A stretch of 64,000 nucleotides of DNA, taken from positions 1 to 64,000 of the forward strand of contig AZLU01000202.1 in assembly GCA_002224055.1 (NCBI GenBank). Reading direction: 5' to 3'. Position 1 is the stretch's first letter. Every line of letters begins with the position of its first letter. This DNA is from Pezizomycotina sp. ARF18. Its lineage: Eukaryota > Ascomycota. This document shows positions 11,701-24,300 of this stretch, in pieces. A program made the translations under genes and the position numbers. The notes beneath the pieces were generated by a model, which was not told the origin of the DNA, did not search any database, and was given only the letters and a program-made list of their open reading frames with translations.

Positions 11701-14700
11701 ATATCCGATCTCCGGCTACGATTACATACAGTTAGATCCATTGAGTAAAATCTTTATATCGTATATTTCGTCTAACAGGGTTTGAATTAAATCACTCAAA
11801 GAGCCCCCGATTTGATAGAGGCTCAGTGTTATATATAGACAGATTTGAACATGCCTTATCTTATATACGCTAGTGAGCCCTGGCTACAGCATCGCAGACT
11901 ACCTCGCTCTTAGCGCGCTACGCTTGACTGTTTCAGTTTAACCTCACTTTCAAAAGAAACATATTTTTTTCTTAGCTTCGTCAGGGTCTCCAACGGCGAA
12001 GATTCCTTTTCAAGGATGAAGTGTATATGTATTTCCAGGGTCCTATTTACTTTGAAACCGTCTTTCTTCTAGAAGTCCAAACAAGGTAGTATATATAGTG
12101 AATACAAAAAAAAAAATTGCTACAGGACGCTTATATATTTAGTAAGTAACTAGTAAGTAGTCAACCCGTTCTGAATAACCAGGTAAGAGAAATCTGTTTG
12201 TCGATCGAGACATTATTATAACTGAATAATAATATTATTTTATTCTTATAATTATTATATTTAATTCTTATTTATTACTTTATTTTTAATTTATTTTTGG
12301 GGTTACAGCTTATACAGATCCCCGCCACTTGTTTCAAACAAATTTCTGTATTCGTACGGGAATTTCGAACTGGACCAACCCTAAATGCACGACCACGACT
12401 TATCAGCACGCGCTTAGAAAAAAAGAAAAAATGAAAAAAAAAAAAAAAACTTATAGAAAATGATTGGACGACGGACAACAGCAACAACAAACGACACCCC
12501 CCCTCTCTCAAACGTTTTAACGGATCTTTTATGCAAGGGATCACAGAAAAAAAAAGTATAATAAAATAGATAGATAAATAAACATACAGTTAATTACTTA
12601 CAATGAGTCCGAAAAAGTCCAGAGTCAAAGAAAAAGGGCAACGGAGAAGGGAAGAAGCAAAAAGCAGCCATGAAGAAGGGGGATGAGAACGCCACTCCGC
12701 CCCAGAATATGAACAAGTCTCTCTGCCTATTCCTATCTAGTTCGAGGTCACGTGATTCCAAAGGCCGACTTCCGGCTTGACAACCGTTTTGTCTCCGAGG
12801 AATGTGGCATGCATTAGTGCGCTGTCGCTAAATGCAAGGACTCAAAAAACCGCCCCTTCTCTCGCTCTAGAACTGGGTCCGATTGCTACAATTATTATCA
12901 TTATTTTCTCTCTTCCCTCCCTCTCTCTCTCTCTACTTCTGTTTACCTGTCAAGCAGGAGACGCTCAGCACAAACATGAAATGCCTAGACCCTTCTTTCC
13001 TCATATTATCGTGAGATTAAAATGTGCTCTTGGCTTTTGACCTTTAGCCTCTGTCTATAAAACAGGGAAAATAACCTTAAATATATGTATACCATAGTAA
13101 GCGCTTTTCTATTCAGTTCCGCGATCTGGAAAGACAAGGGGCCGAGAGAGATACTTTTTTGGCCCTTGTTTGTCTATTTTAGAGTTTTGGCGCTGAACCT
13201 GGAAATAGAACGAAAATGCTCAGCGGACTGCATAGAGCTCTTCCCAGGAGAGGGTTTGACTCCTCCCTGTAACACTTTGCTAAGTCTGTGATAGTAAAGG
13301 TGTTCTCGCTTGCAAGTTGTGGCACAAAATCACTGCTACCCTCGCATCCTCGAAAAGCAGGGATAGCTAACACAGGGCAGTCTACTGTTAGCTTTCTACT
13401 ACTATTTACGGTTCTTAGATTCTTTAGTATTTCTTTTGCGATGTCTGGGTTTCCGGGCCGATGGATTGTGTAGCACAGCAGACGATGTCAACTTGAAGTA
13501 AACGGAAACAGGGAAAAGAAAAGGGAGAGAAAGGGGTGGGAGGACGGGTGGGGGACATCGACCATTCATCTGAAGAGCGTCCAGTTGAAAGATATATTTG
13601 GAGCAGTCCGGACACCAACCGATCACCGAAGAATTCTTAAAAATAAATAATTTACTTAGGTTTACGCTTTTAGGAAGTATTTCTGCTTGATAATTTATAG
13701 AACGAAAAAAATAATATATATATATATAAGTATTCCCGAGGAAACATTTTCATACCGGCTACTGCGATTTTAATTTACATGCTATAAAAAAAACCAAATT
13801 AACCGCTATCTATAATTTCAACACAAGCCCTTTAGCGCTCACTCATAGATCACTGTCGAAAATATATATATCATACCTAGCCTTAGTAGCCGTTCCAGCC
13901 AGAAACTCAGCACTTGCAGGTAACTTGCATACGATCTAGGCTTCCCTTGTTTTCTAACCCAAGGAGAGGTAAGTGCATAAAAAGTGTGTTCTTTATTTAT
14001 TCTATAAATCTACGCTTCTCGTTGGAACAACGTTCCTCAAAACTAAGATGTAAACACCCTCTGGCCATCGAGCGCAGTTAAAGGCTCTCGCTTGTATTCA
14101 CGGCTTCCATGACGTAGGAAGGTCTATGGTCAATAATATTCGACATCGTAGCTTTCTATTATCTCGCTCTGTCTTGTCTAGAACGTCGCTTGGATTTCCT
14201 TGAATTAAAGATGATGATCAGTAGCTAACACATACTGGGGAAATTAAAACTATAACATAGACAGCGCCCAACGATCTTGCCTTCAGTAAAACGATCCTCT
14301 ACTTTCCCTTCTATTTTCGAGGGCAAAGTTGCGATTTTACATCACCAGCTTCTTCCTGTCTTCTAGATCACGGTTGGAACTATCGACAGTAGCGTGTCTT
14401 AGTCGTCGCGATAGACGCCTGCTGATAGGTGACCTAAATAGGTAAAGACCTCATTTGCAGGCTATTTCTTTTAATAATATCATCACCATAATTCAAAAGC
14501 GTTGTCTGGGTTCTAGAAAAGCCAAATGATCAGCCTGTCTTGGATACCCCATCGCAGCGCATAATTGAGCTAATTGCTTGCTGCTTAAGTTTGCTCGGTT
14601 AGGTGGCGGGCTCGAGTCGATCTTGAAGAGCGAACGTGAGGTCGAGCAGAGGCAGACTACGAAAGACGATTTCGCGCCCACTTAGCGCACTGCCATGCAT

Positions 14701-15295
14701 GATATCGACTAGAAGCACCAGTTTCGATAGAATTCCTCGGGGTACGTATGCAGCACACATGCACACTCTCTCTCCCCCCCCCCCCTCCTTTTTTTTTCTT
14801 TTTTTATCGGTTACTGGGCAGGAATCCAGTGTACACGTTCGCGCTTCCTCGGACTTCCTTTTTAAGATTGTCACTATTATTGCTATTATTATTTTTTATA
14901 TCTTGATTTCTTGTACATATTTTCGTCTTTATATTTCTATGCCCTTAAAGGTCTGCCGTACCCGCCGGGTATTATTTTTTTTATCTTATCTTTTTCGATT
15001 TGTTTCTTTTCTTTTTCCTTTTTTTTTAAATTTCAGATGTTTTTTCTTTCGATATTACAGCCCCAAACATAGTACCCTTCTTTACCATGGCAGAGACTAT
15101 CTAAAAATATGGATCGTCAGGTAACTAAAGACATAGGGAGGCGAATAGACGCCCTGATGCTGGCATTTTTGTATAAACAAGTTAGATATCTTCCTCCCTT
15201 GTTCAGCAGAAGAGACCACAACAAACCATCAAGCAAACCGGAAACATATTCAATAACAAGCTTCAGATCAAACACTCTACCTAGAACCGACCATC

Positions 15296-16833
15296 ATGCC
15301 TTCCATTGTCCCCGCGAATTCCATCCCTCGTACCTCAGTTCTCCTTGATCCGCTGTTCAACGATAGCAAAGCTAGCCTCGATGAACGCCAAAAGCTTGAA
15401 ACAGCTATCAAGAGGAAGCGGTCTTTCTCTAAAGCCCTTCGTCAGATACTCTCTTCCTTGGCGCACCCGATATCCAAACGCCAAAGGAAATTTAACGAGT
15501 GCTCGAGTAGCCTTACCCGCTTCTATTCCGTTAAAGGCTCCCCGGAACACTTGACCGAGGAACTCTGGGCTATATGTTGCCGTATAGCTCTCAATGAGCC
15601 ACTCCACAACCCGGAGGTCTCCGCTGTCCAGAATATCTTCCATAGGCAACGTCTTCGTATCATGCTCAAGACTCTGGACAGCACCATCCACGAACTACAG
15701 CTGCCGCCCCCTGTATCCGGAGCAGTCCTGACAGGCGCGGAAGGAGTCTTCGGCGAATCTCCCTGGGATTTTGTTTCACAGCTTCCACAGCAATGTCGTA
15801 CCATCAGTGCTAAGGCAGATCCCTCTGGGCTTGTTGCGAGACTGCTTCCGGTCAACTGTATCAACAAGAGGCTCGCTACGTTGGAAGCGCCTTCTGGCTT
15901 TGGCTATGCGCTATTGATGACCTCACAGAAGACCTCCAAGGACCCGCTTACGAAGAATCTCTCGAAGAGGTACGACGGGGTTTCAGAGGTATTGTCGACG
16001 AATCTTCACCATCGGACGTCGCATCGCATCGAAGGCTTTCTTTGAACTTGTAAACAGCACTAGGATATACGCTACCAACAACGACGGCAGCGAAGACGTC
16101 AGAGAGCTCGTCTGGAGGGCTTCATTCCTCGATTCCGTTAACGAAATTCTATGCGCCTTTGACGCCGAACGACCTTTACTCAGAACAAAATCGAACGGGA
16201 ACAACATCAGCCTCCGTGATTGGATGGACGTCCGCGTCGTCACTATATCCGCCAGACCGTTTATGATTCTGGCTCGTGCTAGCCTTGGACTTAATACGAC
16301 CCTCACGTCGCACGGATACGCTCTTCGTGATCGGTTCGGCGTTGATGGAAAGGGCCTCGCTGCTTCATACATGAGCACTTCCACTTACGATGATAACACG
16401 GACGCCTACGATAGCCTCGAAAGAATCGAAATTATCACGCAGTGCATCATGGGTTTGCAAACGATATCCTAGGTTGGGAGAAAGACCACGTCGAACGCAA
16501 CCCTCTTAACGCCATCGAAATCTTGATTGATGAAGGTTTCACCCCTTTGCCGCCACGACTTCGGCGATTGCGGTTCACAATAACCTTGTCGACAGGGTTG
16601 TCAAGTTCGCTTCCTTAATTGTAGATTCGAATGGAAGTGAAGGGGCTTCTTCTACGGCCTCCAAGGAATCTCTCGAGCCAGTCGGTCCAAACACTATGGA
16701 CAAAGACTCTGTCTCCGAAAATGAGATCTTTGGAAAAGAAGGACATATCAGAGCATACGTAGAGATGCTGCTGGGATTCTCGAACGGGATGGCTGCTTGG
16801 AGCAGCACCTGCAAGCGTTATGTCACTGCTTGA
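15296..16833 (+). CDS. Class I terpene synthase (isoprenoid synthase fold)
   Basis: The product should cyclise a prenyl diphosphate using Mg-bound aspartates. The aspartate-rich motif is seen as WLWLCAIDDLTEDLQG (about 15899-15945). A helix block with NDGSEDVRELVW follows near 16080-16115. The NSE/DTE-type metal motif appears as NDILGWEKDHVERNP (about 16459-16503), then LNAIEILIDEG. The C-terminus has LGFSNGMAAWSSTCKRYV, resembling the terminal W-(x)n-RY segment of fungal sesquiterpene-type synthases. About 190 residues precede the first motif, longer than the usual hundred or so. No intron is evident. The frame changes about four times (near 15890, 16020, 16460 and 16570); restoring each places both metal motifs in order, so I read a functional gene with assembly indels. 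Start: ATG at 15296. Product class (sesqui- or diterpene) cannot be told. No P450, acetyltransferase or transporter is next to it, so it looks like a solitary synthase. Confidence 0.7.
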
Positions 16834-18137
16834 ATAACTTCCAGTAAGCTAGTTCTTCGACTATTATCCCGATCTCTCGCCATATATAATTTGCAATTTC
16901 TCCATAGCCAAAGTATTAAGGCTTTGTTTATTTTGTAGATTTCCCATAGTCACAATCTCCTTTCAACCTTCCTTTATTTGTATTCCTTGTATTATTTTTC
17001 TTTTCCCTTTTTTTTTTTTAAGAATTTTCCTTCTCTATAATTCTTTCTCTATAATTCTTTCTATAATTCTTTCTCTATAATTTCCTTCATGACCTATTTG
17101 CAATTCAAGTCTCGTTCTTTAAGGTTTTTATGAGTAGATGGATCCGCTCGTTCAAATACGCTTTGTATAGAAAATTGTCTTTGTTTCCTTCCTTTCGCCT
17201 CGTAGAGTTTTACTTTTATGAATGCATATGTAGCTTCTTTTGTCTGGCTTGAGTCCTATCATATTCTGTTGCTTTTTACGTTCTTTTAATGGTATGGCTT
17301 AGCAATTCCTTCTAAGCTTTTATCATGATTTCTGCCAATTCGTTGTTATGAAGATTTCTCATTATCCGTTTAGTAGTAGCAGTGTGATTTATATATAATA
17401 GGTCCAAGATAAATAAATAGATAGACCGGAGAGGAAAATCTGCTGGTATATGAAATCATCTCAAGGTTAAGCTTGTGGTTTGACGATGAAGTATTATTAA
17501 ACCCTATATATCGAATATCAGATACCTTTTAAGCTTCCGAAAAAGAAGGTATAGAGTTTCATCATTTAGGGATCTCAAGAAATACTGAGGACACGATTGC
17601 ATTGCTTCTGAAAAAATTGGAGAGATTTTCTTTCTATAATAGCGAAATATTTCTTATTTTCTTTTCCAGGAGAATCTGTTCAGCTTATACACTACTACTT
17701 TGATAATTATAAATAGTTACGCAGTTAAGACTACATCGGATGAGGAACAACCGAACTTTATAAAAAGTGCAAGTAAAAGAAAGCGAAGGCGTTATATCGT
17801 ATCTTGTAAATTACAAAAAGCTTTAAGTGAAAGAGGATACATTTACAGTAGTATATCAAGAAATGAGAGACGTAGTAGTATACGCTGTAGAGCACGGGCA
17901 AAGGAAGGAAGGGAAAGGGGAACTACATGATGAAGAGTAATATATAAATAAGACGTTCAGATCACAAGTAGATGATTCAAATAAGACAAAACGACCATGT
18001 ACTCCGCTCCTAAAAACAAATCAAACCATGAAGAACTAAGCGTGACGATTGAAATTTTTAAGAAAAAAAAAGTATAAAAAGAAAAGAGAGAAAGTAGGAT
18101 AAACTTAAAGTCCCAATCGCAGTTAAACCACCGCTAC
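16834..18137. other. Spacer between two convergent genes
   Basis: This is the shared 3' flank of the terpene synthase (+) and the FacB/Cat8-type gene (-). It is T-rich just after the synthase and purine-rich near 17.7-17.95 kb. No coding feature is supported. A small tandem repeat lies at 17031-17081. Confidence 0.5.
17031..17081. repeat. Short tandem repeat, unit near TTCTCTATAATTCTTT
   Basis: Four imperfect copies of a unit containing CTATAATTCTTT follow each other just downstream of the terpene synthase. This is probably a local slippage repeat in the 3' flank. Confidence 0.7.
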
Positions 18138-21100
18138 CTATCCCGACAAGATTGGCAAAAAGGGTTGCGAGCTGTCAGTCTCAAAATACGAACCTGGTTC
18201 ATCATCACCAAAATTCGATACTGACGAGACGCTAGTGGCAGTGGGTTAAGCGCATGTGGCGCGTTCCATGAGTCGGTGCCCAAGGCACGCTAGTACCTCC
18301 ATGAAGGCTGCTGGTTTCAAAGTCTGTTGTGGGGCTCGCCGTATTGTTTAGGTGATTATTGAAAGTGGCGAGTCCGCCTTGGTAGTCGTGACTGTTGAGA
18401 GCGACGACGTAGACGAGCTGAATGCTGGCGGCATGAGGCCGAGTCCAAGATGGTCAGGCCTGTTGGCATGCCTCCGTAGATGCTCGCCCCATGGTTTTGG
18501 TCGACGGCGGCGACGATTTGCTCCCACTCATCCGTAGATATGGATGACTTTGGCGGTGTGGATATCACCGTTGCCGGCGGTGGAATACAGTCGCCGTTTG
18601 CCCAAGAAAGACATCAATGTTTCCTATGTAACTGTCTGCGACGAAAGATGCCCTTGGGCCGCACTGTTCGAGCAAAGCCAAACGTGCCGCTTCCATAGGC
18701 GGCAAGCTGGCCCGGCTAGAATTGGCAAAATTGCCGAGGGGTTCGGTCGCCTGTAAGGCGAATCGGAAATGTTTGACTTTGTAGACAACTTTCTCCTATC
18801 ACGCGGAGATACAGCTTGCGAGAACGAGCTCGCTCTGCGGATGGACTGGATTCCATCCTGAATAGCAGCAGTCACCTTGGGGAAAGAATGTGCTTCGAGC
18901 CTCTCCTTGGAGACGGGTTGGAATGCCGGGCAGGTTCTTTTGCGATGAGTGTATCGGCAATTTCCCGGAAACTGGACGCCAATGGATACTTGCCCTTTTG
19001 CAGAGTGGCTACAATTTCGTGGACAATCTTGCCATTCTCTTTCATAATATGCCCCTCTTGAGAGGCACCCATGGAGCCATAGAGGACGGCAAAACCGCAC
19101 AGGAGAAGGGTCTGGTTCTTGTTGACACAGAAGGAGAAACCGAGTTTACGCTCTTCCAATAGCTTGACAATTGGAAGATACATTACTGGACTCGGCAAGA
19201 GCATATACGGATCCGCCGATGACTTGAAGAATCAAGGGTAACAGTTGGCCTGTGAATAAGAACGCGAATGTAATGATAAGCGAGCACCTGAATGAAACCC
19301 ATCAAGTTAGCATAAATTTTCAAAGACTATTATATGATAACTTATATATGCTCTCAGTAAAGTTTTCAAGACGTACCAATAATGGTGATCGGCTGTGAAT
19401 GATATTCGTAGATGGCATGCCATTTGTGAATTCCAGGCGTAGATGTGGCGCAAGACCAGCTTTCCATGAATCTAAATCATCTTCGAGCTCTTGCAACTTC
19501 TTGTAGGATTGTCTATGTGTTAATGTCGTTGAGTAGATCGTCGACAACACCTTCGAAAGCATCCTCGACGCCCTGAATAGGGCGATGGAACTGGAATCTT
19601 TGTGTGATCGCCAGGGAGTGTTGGTAAGAACCCTTTTCCGAAACATACTCATCATCGATGTCAGCCGGATAGTCGGTATCAGTGTCTTCCTCCTTAACGA
19701 GCATTGGGACGCAAGCATGGCGGCAGAGAAACTATCGAGGCAGTACAAGCACCAGAAGACCCTCTCCTCATCTCACTCTTAAGAGCGGAAAGGTTGAATT
19801 TCTTCTGGCATAGATGGAGACCAAGACGCGAAGAAATACCGACAGCTAGGCCGCGGTAATACATTAATTGAGTGTAGTCGCCAACGGAGATGCAATAAAG
19901 TATGGCGAGGACAAGGCACTGCAAGGTTTCGAAGTTGGCATTTGAAGTAGGGCATCGAGGGACTTTTGCCATTGTCGGTTAACATATCATCTCGGCGCTG
20001 TTTCGAGCCTGTCCAAGGAGTTATATCAGTATAATTTGCTGACTTTAAAGTAAGGATATCTTTCTCCTGGGAGTTGCTTTACCTCAGTCTGGGATGAGGC
20101 GATCGCGAAGACAAGGAATAGCTGTGCAATATCGAAGTCGTCTTTCGGATAGGTTGCGATGACACTTCTTGATCTACCAGGTTTCCGTATAGTGTCAGGA
20201 ACGTCGGTCGATGAAGAACGGGAAGAGCGGATGGTATTCTTGGAAGAAAGCGGTAACGAGAAGATCAGAAATCATGCGTGGAGGCGCCTTCATCGTAGTT
20301 TTTGAGTGATGGGCTTCGTGGACGTGTCACGCTCGTCTTTTGAAAAGAATGCGTCGCTGGAAATCTCAACAGCTTTTGTTGTCTTTGCGTTTTGTACCCT
20401 ACTTTTAAACACATCTATAGTATAAACGAATAGGTTAGCTATATGCGGGCGATTCACTGATAAGAAGGTAGAATATCCTCTCTAAGACGCCAGACTTAAG
20501 GATAAGAGGAATATCGGACCAATGAAAGCTTTGCCGCTAGATGCTCCAACGAATTTCGCCAGACTTCTCATGGGAAACTAATGTTGTCGACTCTGGCATG
20601 AGAACCTGTCATCTGGAGAATCTTCCTCTGGGGGAGGCGTGGCTTCAGAGACCGTGCTTGGCCGTTGTACTGAGACGAAGGCGACCTCATCCTATTGGCT
20701 GGCGAAGCTGAACTTGGAGGAGGGGAGTACGGGGAAAAGGAATGGATGCGAGAAAGCATGTCGATTTGTTCTTCCTTGGCGTCGAGAAGGTCCTTAAGTT
20801 CTTTAACTTCGGCTTCCAAACACCTAACTCTCTCCTCCAACGATTCGGTATATCCTCGAGGAATGCCTCCTCGATAGTTTATCTGATGTCTTGCATTCGA
20901 ATCCAACATTTGCGCATTGGTACACTGCAGAAAAAGAATTTTTATGTCAGCTTTTCAAAAGCAAGAGCGGCGTCGGTCCCTGGATCCGGGTGGTGATTTC
21001 TGTTCTTACACATGGTCGAATTCCATCGCACCGGATCTATAATATTGTTGTTAGAATTTACGGCTAGCGATTGGGAAAAGAGGAGCAGGTTGATTCAATT

Positions 21101-21203
21101 TAAAGACGTAGTATAAATATACTAACTAACCTTTTGCTCCGCATCTATCGCAAGCCTGGGCAATACGAGTCTGGTTGCTAGACCCAGTACGGATGAGTTT
21201 CAT
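18138..21203 (-). CDS. FacB/Cat8-type Zn(II)2Cys6 transcription factor
   Basis: This is a nuclear regulator of acetate and gluconeogenic carbon use in known relatives (FacB of Aspergillus, Cat8 of yeast). The zinc cluster is split over three exons: RIAQACDRCGAK (about 21130-21165), IRCDGIRPC (about 21012-21037) and QCANVGFECKTSDKLSRR (about 20877-20930). It is followed by PRGYTESLEERVRCLEAEV and a leucine-zipper-like coil, then IDMLSRIHSFSPYSPPP; this arrangement is diagnostic of the FacB/Cat8 group. The middle homology region includes MYYRGLAVGISSRLGLHLC (about 19810-19865) and DTDYPADIDDEYVSEKG (about 19630-19685). The C-terminal activation-domain side carries ISTDEWEQI and SIYGG (18.48-18.55 kb) and ends SSQPFLPILSG at a TAG (18138-18140). 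Frame changes occur in both the conserved middle and the tail, again typical of indels. Introns interrupt the finger with standard GT/AG borders. Confidence 0.8.
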
Positions 21204-21700
21204 AGGCAGTATTCAGGCATGGTGGATACTGCTGTATGATGTAGTCCAGCTAATCACACGGAAGGGTATCAAATAAGAGGTGGCTGGGAGGTTCAGAGAA
21301 GCTGGAAGTAGTAGAAATGTGACGGAGTGAAAGGAGGGAGTGGGAAAGAGAAGGAGAGTAAGAGGGAAGGGTAAGGAAAGAGGAGGAGAGGAAAGGAGGT
21401 AGCGTAAGGAAATAAGATGATGATGCGAATAAATGAATGAAAGAACTAGACAGATAGAAAGAAGGAGAAGGACTAAAAGTAGGAGAGGATGGGGGAGCTG
21501 TTTTAATAAGCCAATCCTGGGAAGTCCGAACCCCCCGATGAGAGGCGAGACCGTGCACAAGAACGAGGAGGGAAAGATTCTCGATACGAAAATAAGAAAA
21601 GAAGAAAAGAAAGAAAAGAAAAGGAAGGGAGAAAAGAAAAAGCAACAAGGAAAAGAAACGTGGACGGGCAGATATTTGTCGTTCGCTTCTTTCTCGGGAC
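21204..21700 (-). promoter_or_regulatory. CT-rich (on the minus strand) upstream region of the FacB/Cat8-type gene
   Basis: Reading toward the ATG at 21203, the DNA is strongly pyrimidine-rich on the coding strand (for example 21290-21480 and 21570-21660). This is the usual composition of a fungal promoter or 5' leader. No specific binding site was identified. Confidence 0.35.
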
Positions 21701-21814
21701 GTTCTATTTCTCTTCTCCTTCGAATTACCTTCGCAGATATATATATATGTCAGGGAAAAAGCAAGAGATATTATCGTTCCTTTTATTCGTTAGAAAACAA
21801 GTGAGATCGATATT

Positions 21815-21840
21815 TTATATATATATATATATATATATAA
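21815..21840. repeat. (TA)n microsatellite
   Basis: About thirteen TA units lie in the AT-rich spacer upstream of the FacB/Cat8-type gene. Confidence 0.8.
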
Positions 21841-22228
21841 GTATATATCTTATATTATTATTTCTTTACACCCCAGCTAAGGAAAGAAAATTTTGAAAAG
21901 AATAAAAAGAATAAAAAGAAAAAAAGGTGGGGAAGTTGATCTCGAATGTGATTACTTGCTGGAAATATAAAAAATAATAAAATAAAAAGACAAAAATAAA
22001 AAAAATATTATCTACTATTATCTTATTTAATCAGTAATTACTTAATTGTAATTGATAATTCATGTACATCCCTTCGGACTCTCTCGAAAAAGGAACTTTT
22101 CACCCGATAATTCTAGGGTCGTTTTTTTTTTTTCCATGCGATTTTATTGATTAATTTATTTATTTTACAAAAAAAAACTCACCACCCTTCTTCACTTTCT
22201 CTTTTCTTTTCTGTTTTTTTTTTTTTTT

Positions 22229-22274
22229 TGTTTTTGCTTTTTTGCTTTTGCTTTTGCTTTTGCTTTTTGCTTTC
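22229..22274. repeat. (GCTTTT)n tandem repeat
   Basis: About seven copies of GCTTTT, with small T-length differences, are embedded in a T-rich spacer. Confidence 0.75.
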
Positions 22275-23933
22275 CTCTCGTAAAGGTATCGTATCTTGGT
22301 TACTTCTTTTTCTTTTTTTTTTTTTTCTTTCTTTTCTTTTTTGTCTTTTTTTCTTCTGTCGCTGTTCCGTACCATCTAAGTAGCTTATACCCGCTAATGA
22401 TTCTGTCTCGTCAACAATTCACGATATTTTATTTTATTTTATTTTGGGGGAAGGGAAAGAGGAAAGAATTTTTAGTCACGCTTCACCTTTTAACCAGACA
22501 TAGCAACTCAAATATAATACAAGTTACAGAGTTTCTGGTCTTTCTTGACCTTCGGCCGCACAAAGGGTATTATTATCATTAGGACCAAAATAATGTGGAA
22601 CGGACTTGTGGGAAGAATAGATGGCACGATATGGCCTGAGGGATAAAAAAAGAAAAAAGTAAAACTCAACGCCTGGTGCTCGCAAGCTAGAGGAAATACG
22701 TACCGAGTACATTGCGCAGGTAGAAACATCCACGTAATTTTAGCCAAGTAGCAGCAGTGCATGTAGCCTTAGCTTTAGTTGTGAGCGATTTGGGCAACCT
22801 ACTTCGTCCTATTGACCTGTCAGGAAAAATGGGACCTTCTAGATCCGTACCGTGAACGAAAAGTAGCATGTAACTCATACAATAGGTCATGTATCGCTAT
22901 GTCTCGTCCGTCCAGGAGGTAACTTTGCGCTTTGATGTACCTTCGGCGTGTGGGTGTTTATTGTGGGTCTCCACACGCAGGATTGCAAATGGAAGAAAAT
23001 AAAGAAAAGAAAAATAACGAGAGAGCAAAAGAAACCAGTTCAGAGACTAGCCTCAAATAAACCTGCAAGAAAAACAAGTCAAACTTTGTTTCCCCAAAGT
23101 CCCTCTATATTTCGCTAGTCAAAACATAGGTGCATGTACCTCCAGTATTGTTGTGAATACTTTTTTTCTGAGCACTCATCAACGCTCCGTTCGTGCGGTT
23201 TGGTGAAATCCAAACCGTAGCATTATTAGCCGCTAGTTTATCCGGGATGGTTGGCTATTACTTCTTCCGGTCTGAACCGATAAGATTTAAACCCCAGAAA
23301 AATATAATCTCTTGATACACGATAAGATGGAGAAGCGTCCATCCGCAAGGAAAAGGGCCAACTTCATCATTCCATACCGAGACGTATTGCAGCAGAGAAC
23401 TTCCCAAGAAAAGATAGGAACGTTTATGTGTAGGGATATAGCTAAATATTATATGGGGGCACGAAACGCAAGTATCGCGTTCCAAGTACTTCATGGTACT
23501 TTTCTTTTCAATTGAAAGACCACGAGATTCCAGGCGGATCCCGGCACTCAAGATTGGATCAATAATGGCGTGCTCTTTGAAAACCGATGAGAAAAAAGAA
23601 AAGACAAACTAGATATATAACCAAGCGATTGGAAGGGCCAGTTTTGCTTTGTGGAGTCAGAATCAGACGAATCAGACGCGTTCTATATCTCAAAACCATG
23701 CCTAAGTTGGTAGTCGTGAGGAAGATCTTTGCTCGCGTCTGACGTGGGAGGCACTCTAATTGGCCAATAGAAAGCCCCCAAAACACGACATTTTGAATGC
23801 CGAAGCCATCGCGCAATAAACTATCACGCTTGCTTTCCTTCAAAAATTTTTTTTGAAATCGCAGACATAATGTTTCAGAAACTCTGGATATTTCATTGCA
23901 TTGCATTTTAAATGCCCATTTGCATACTTTGTG

Positions 23934-23960
23934 TTTTTTTTTTTTTTTTTTTAAAAAAAA
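23934..23960. repeat. T19-A8 homopolymer palindrome
   Basis: Nineteen T are followed directly by eight A. It belongs to the set of T-then-A blocks seen four times in the window. A short direct repeat TTTCTAATCCATATT follows it. Confidence 0.75.
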
Positions 23961-24300
23961 CTTTCTAATCCATATTCTTTCTAATCCATATTATTTCTCT
24001 TCTCGCGAGAAGCTAGGCCATGATCTCGTGGCACAACGAGTTGCAGGAGAAGTGGGAAAGGTAGGATCCAAAGCTTCAGGTCAAATCGGCCTCCTCGTCG
24101 CCATCCGAAGCTCCGAGAGATGGGCTCTCCTGCATCGAGTCAGGTACTCCGTGACCACGCTTGAAGCGAGCAACTCCTGTTCTGAATTATCGTATCAGCC
24201 TTATCGTCCCTCTTAAGCTCTATTTCGATCGACAGTTTATGAATGTCTTTCAGGTAAAAGTATAAAAAGCAGTGCAGATTTTAAATGCAGGTGGGTGGTG

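Larger units (their letters stand above)
6944..15295. other. Gene-poor AT-rich spacer of about 8.3 kb
   Basis: No protein or RNA gene can be supported here. Open frames are short and dominated by Phe/Leu/Ser (T-rich) or Lys/Arg/Glu (A-rich) translations. The 3' flank of the DUF4238 gene is very T-rich (6945-7130). The rest holds microsatellites and scattered homopolymers. A decayed transposon could be hidden here, but I recognise no terminal repeats, reverse transcriptase or transposase motifs. Confidence 0.45.
21841..24300. other. Spacer with simple repeats and no supported gene
   Basis: This holds T-rich tracts (22130-22340), a hexanucleotide-like repeat and a T-A homopolymer palindrome. 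Open frames of 60-115 codons on both strands show no recognisable motif. A minus-strand frame near 23.56-23.9 kb and a plus-strand frame near 24.0-24.2 kb look somewhat gene-like in composition but have no start, motif or splice support. Confidence 0.4.

Noticed and set aside
12275-12544. Minus-strand frame of about 89 codons
   Set aside because: Its centre is a poly-Phe run from an A-homopolymer; no start context or motif.
13245-13280. T-arm-like GGGTTTGACTCCTCCC hairpin
   Set aside because: The invariant C of the TTC loop is T and the upstream bases do not form D or anticodon arms.
23559-23906. Minus-strand frame of 115 codons
   Set aside because: It has acceptable composition but no recognisable domain, no splice partners and no conserved motif; not called.
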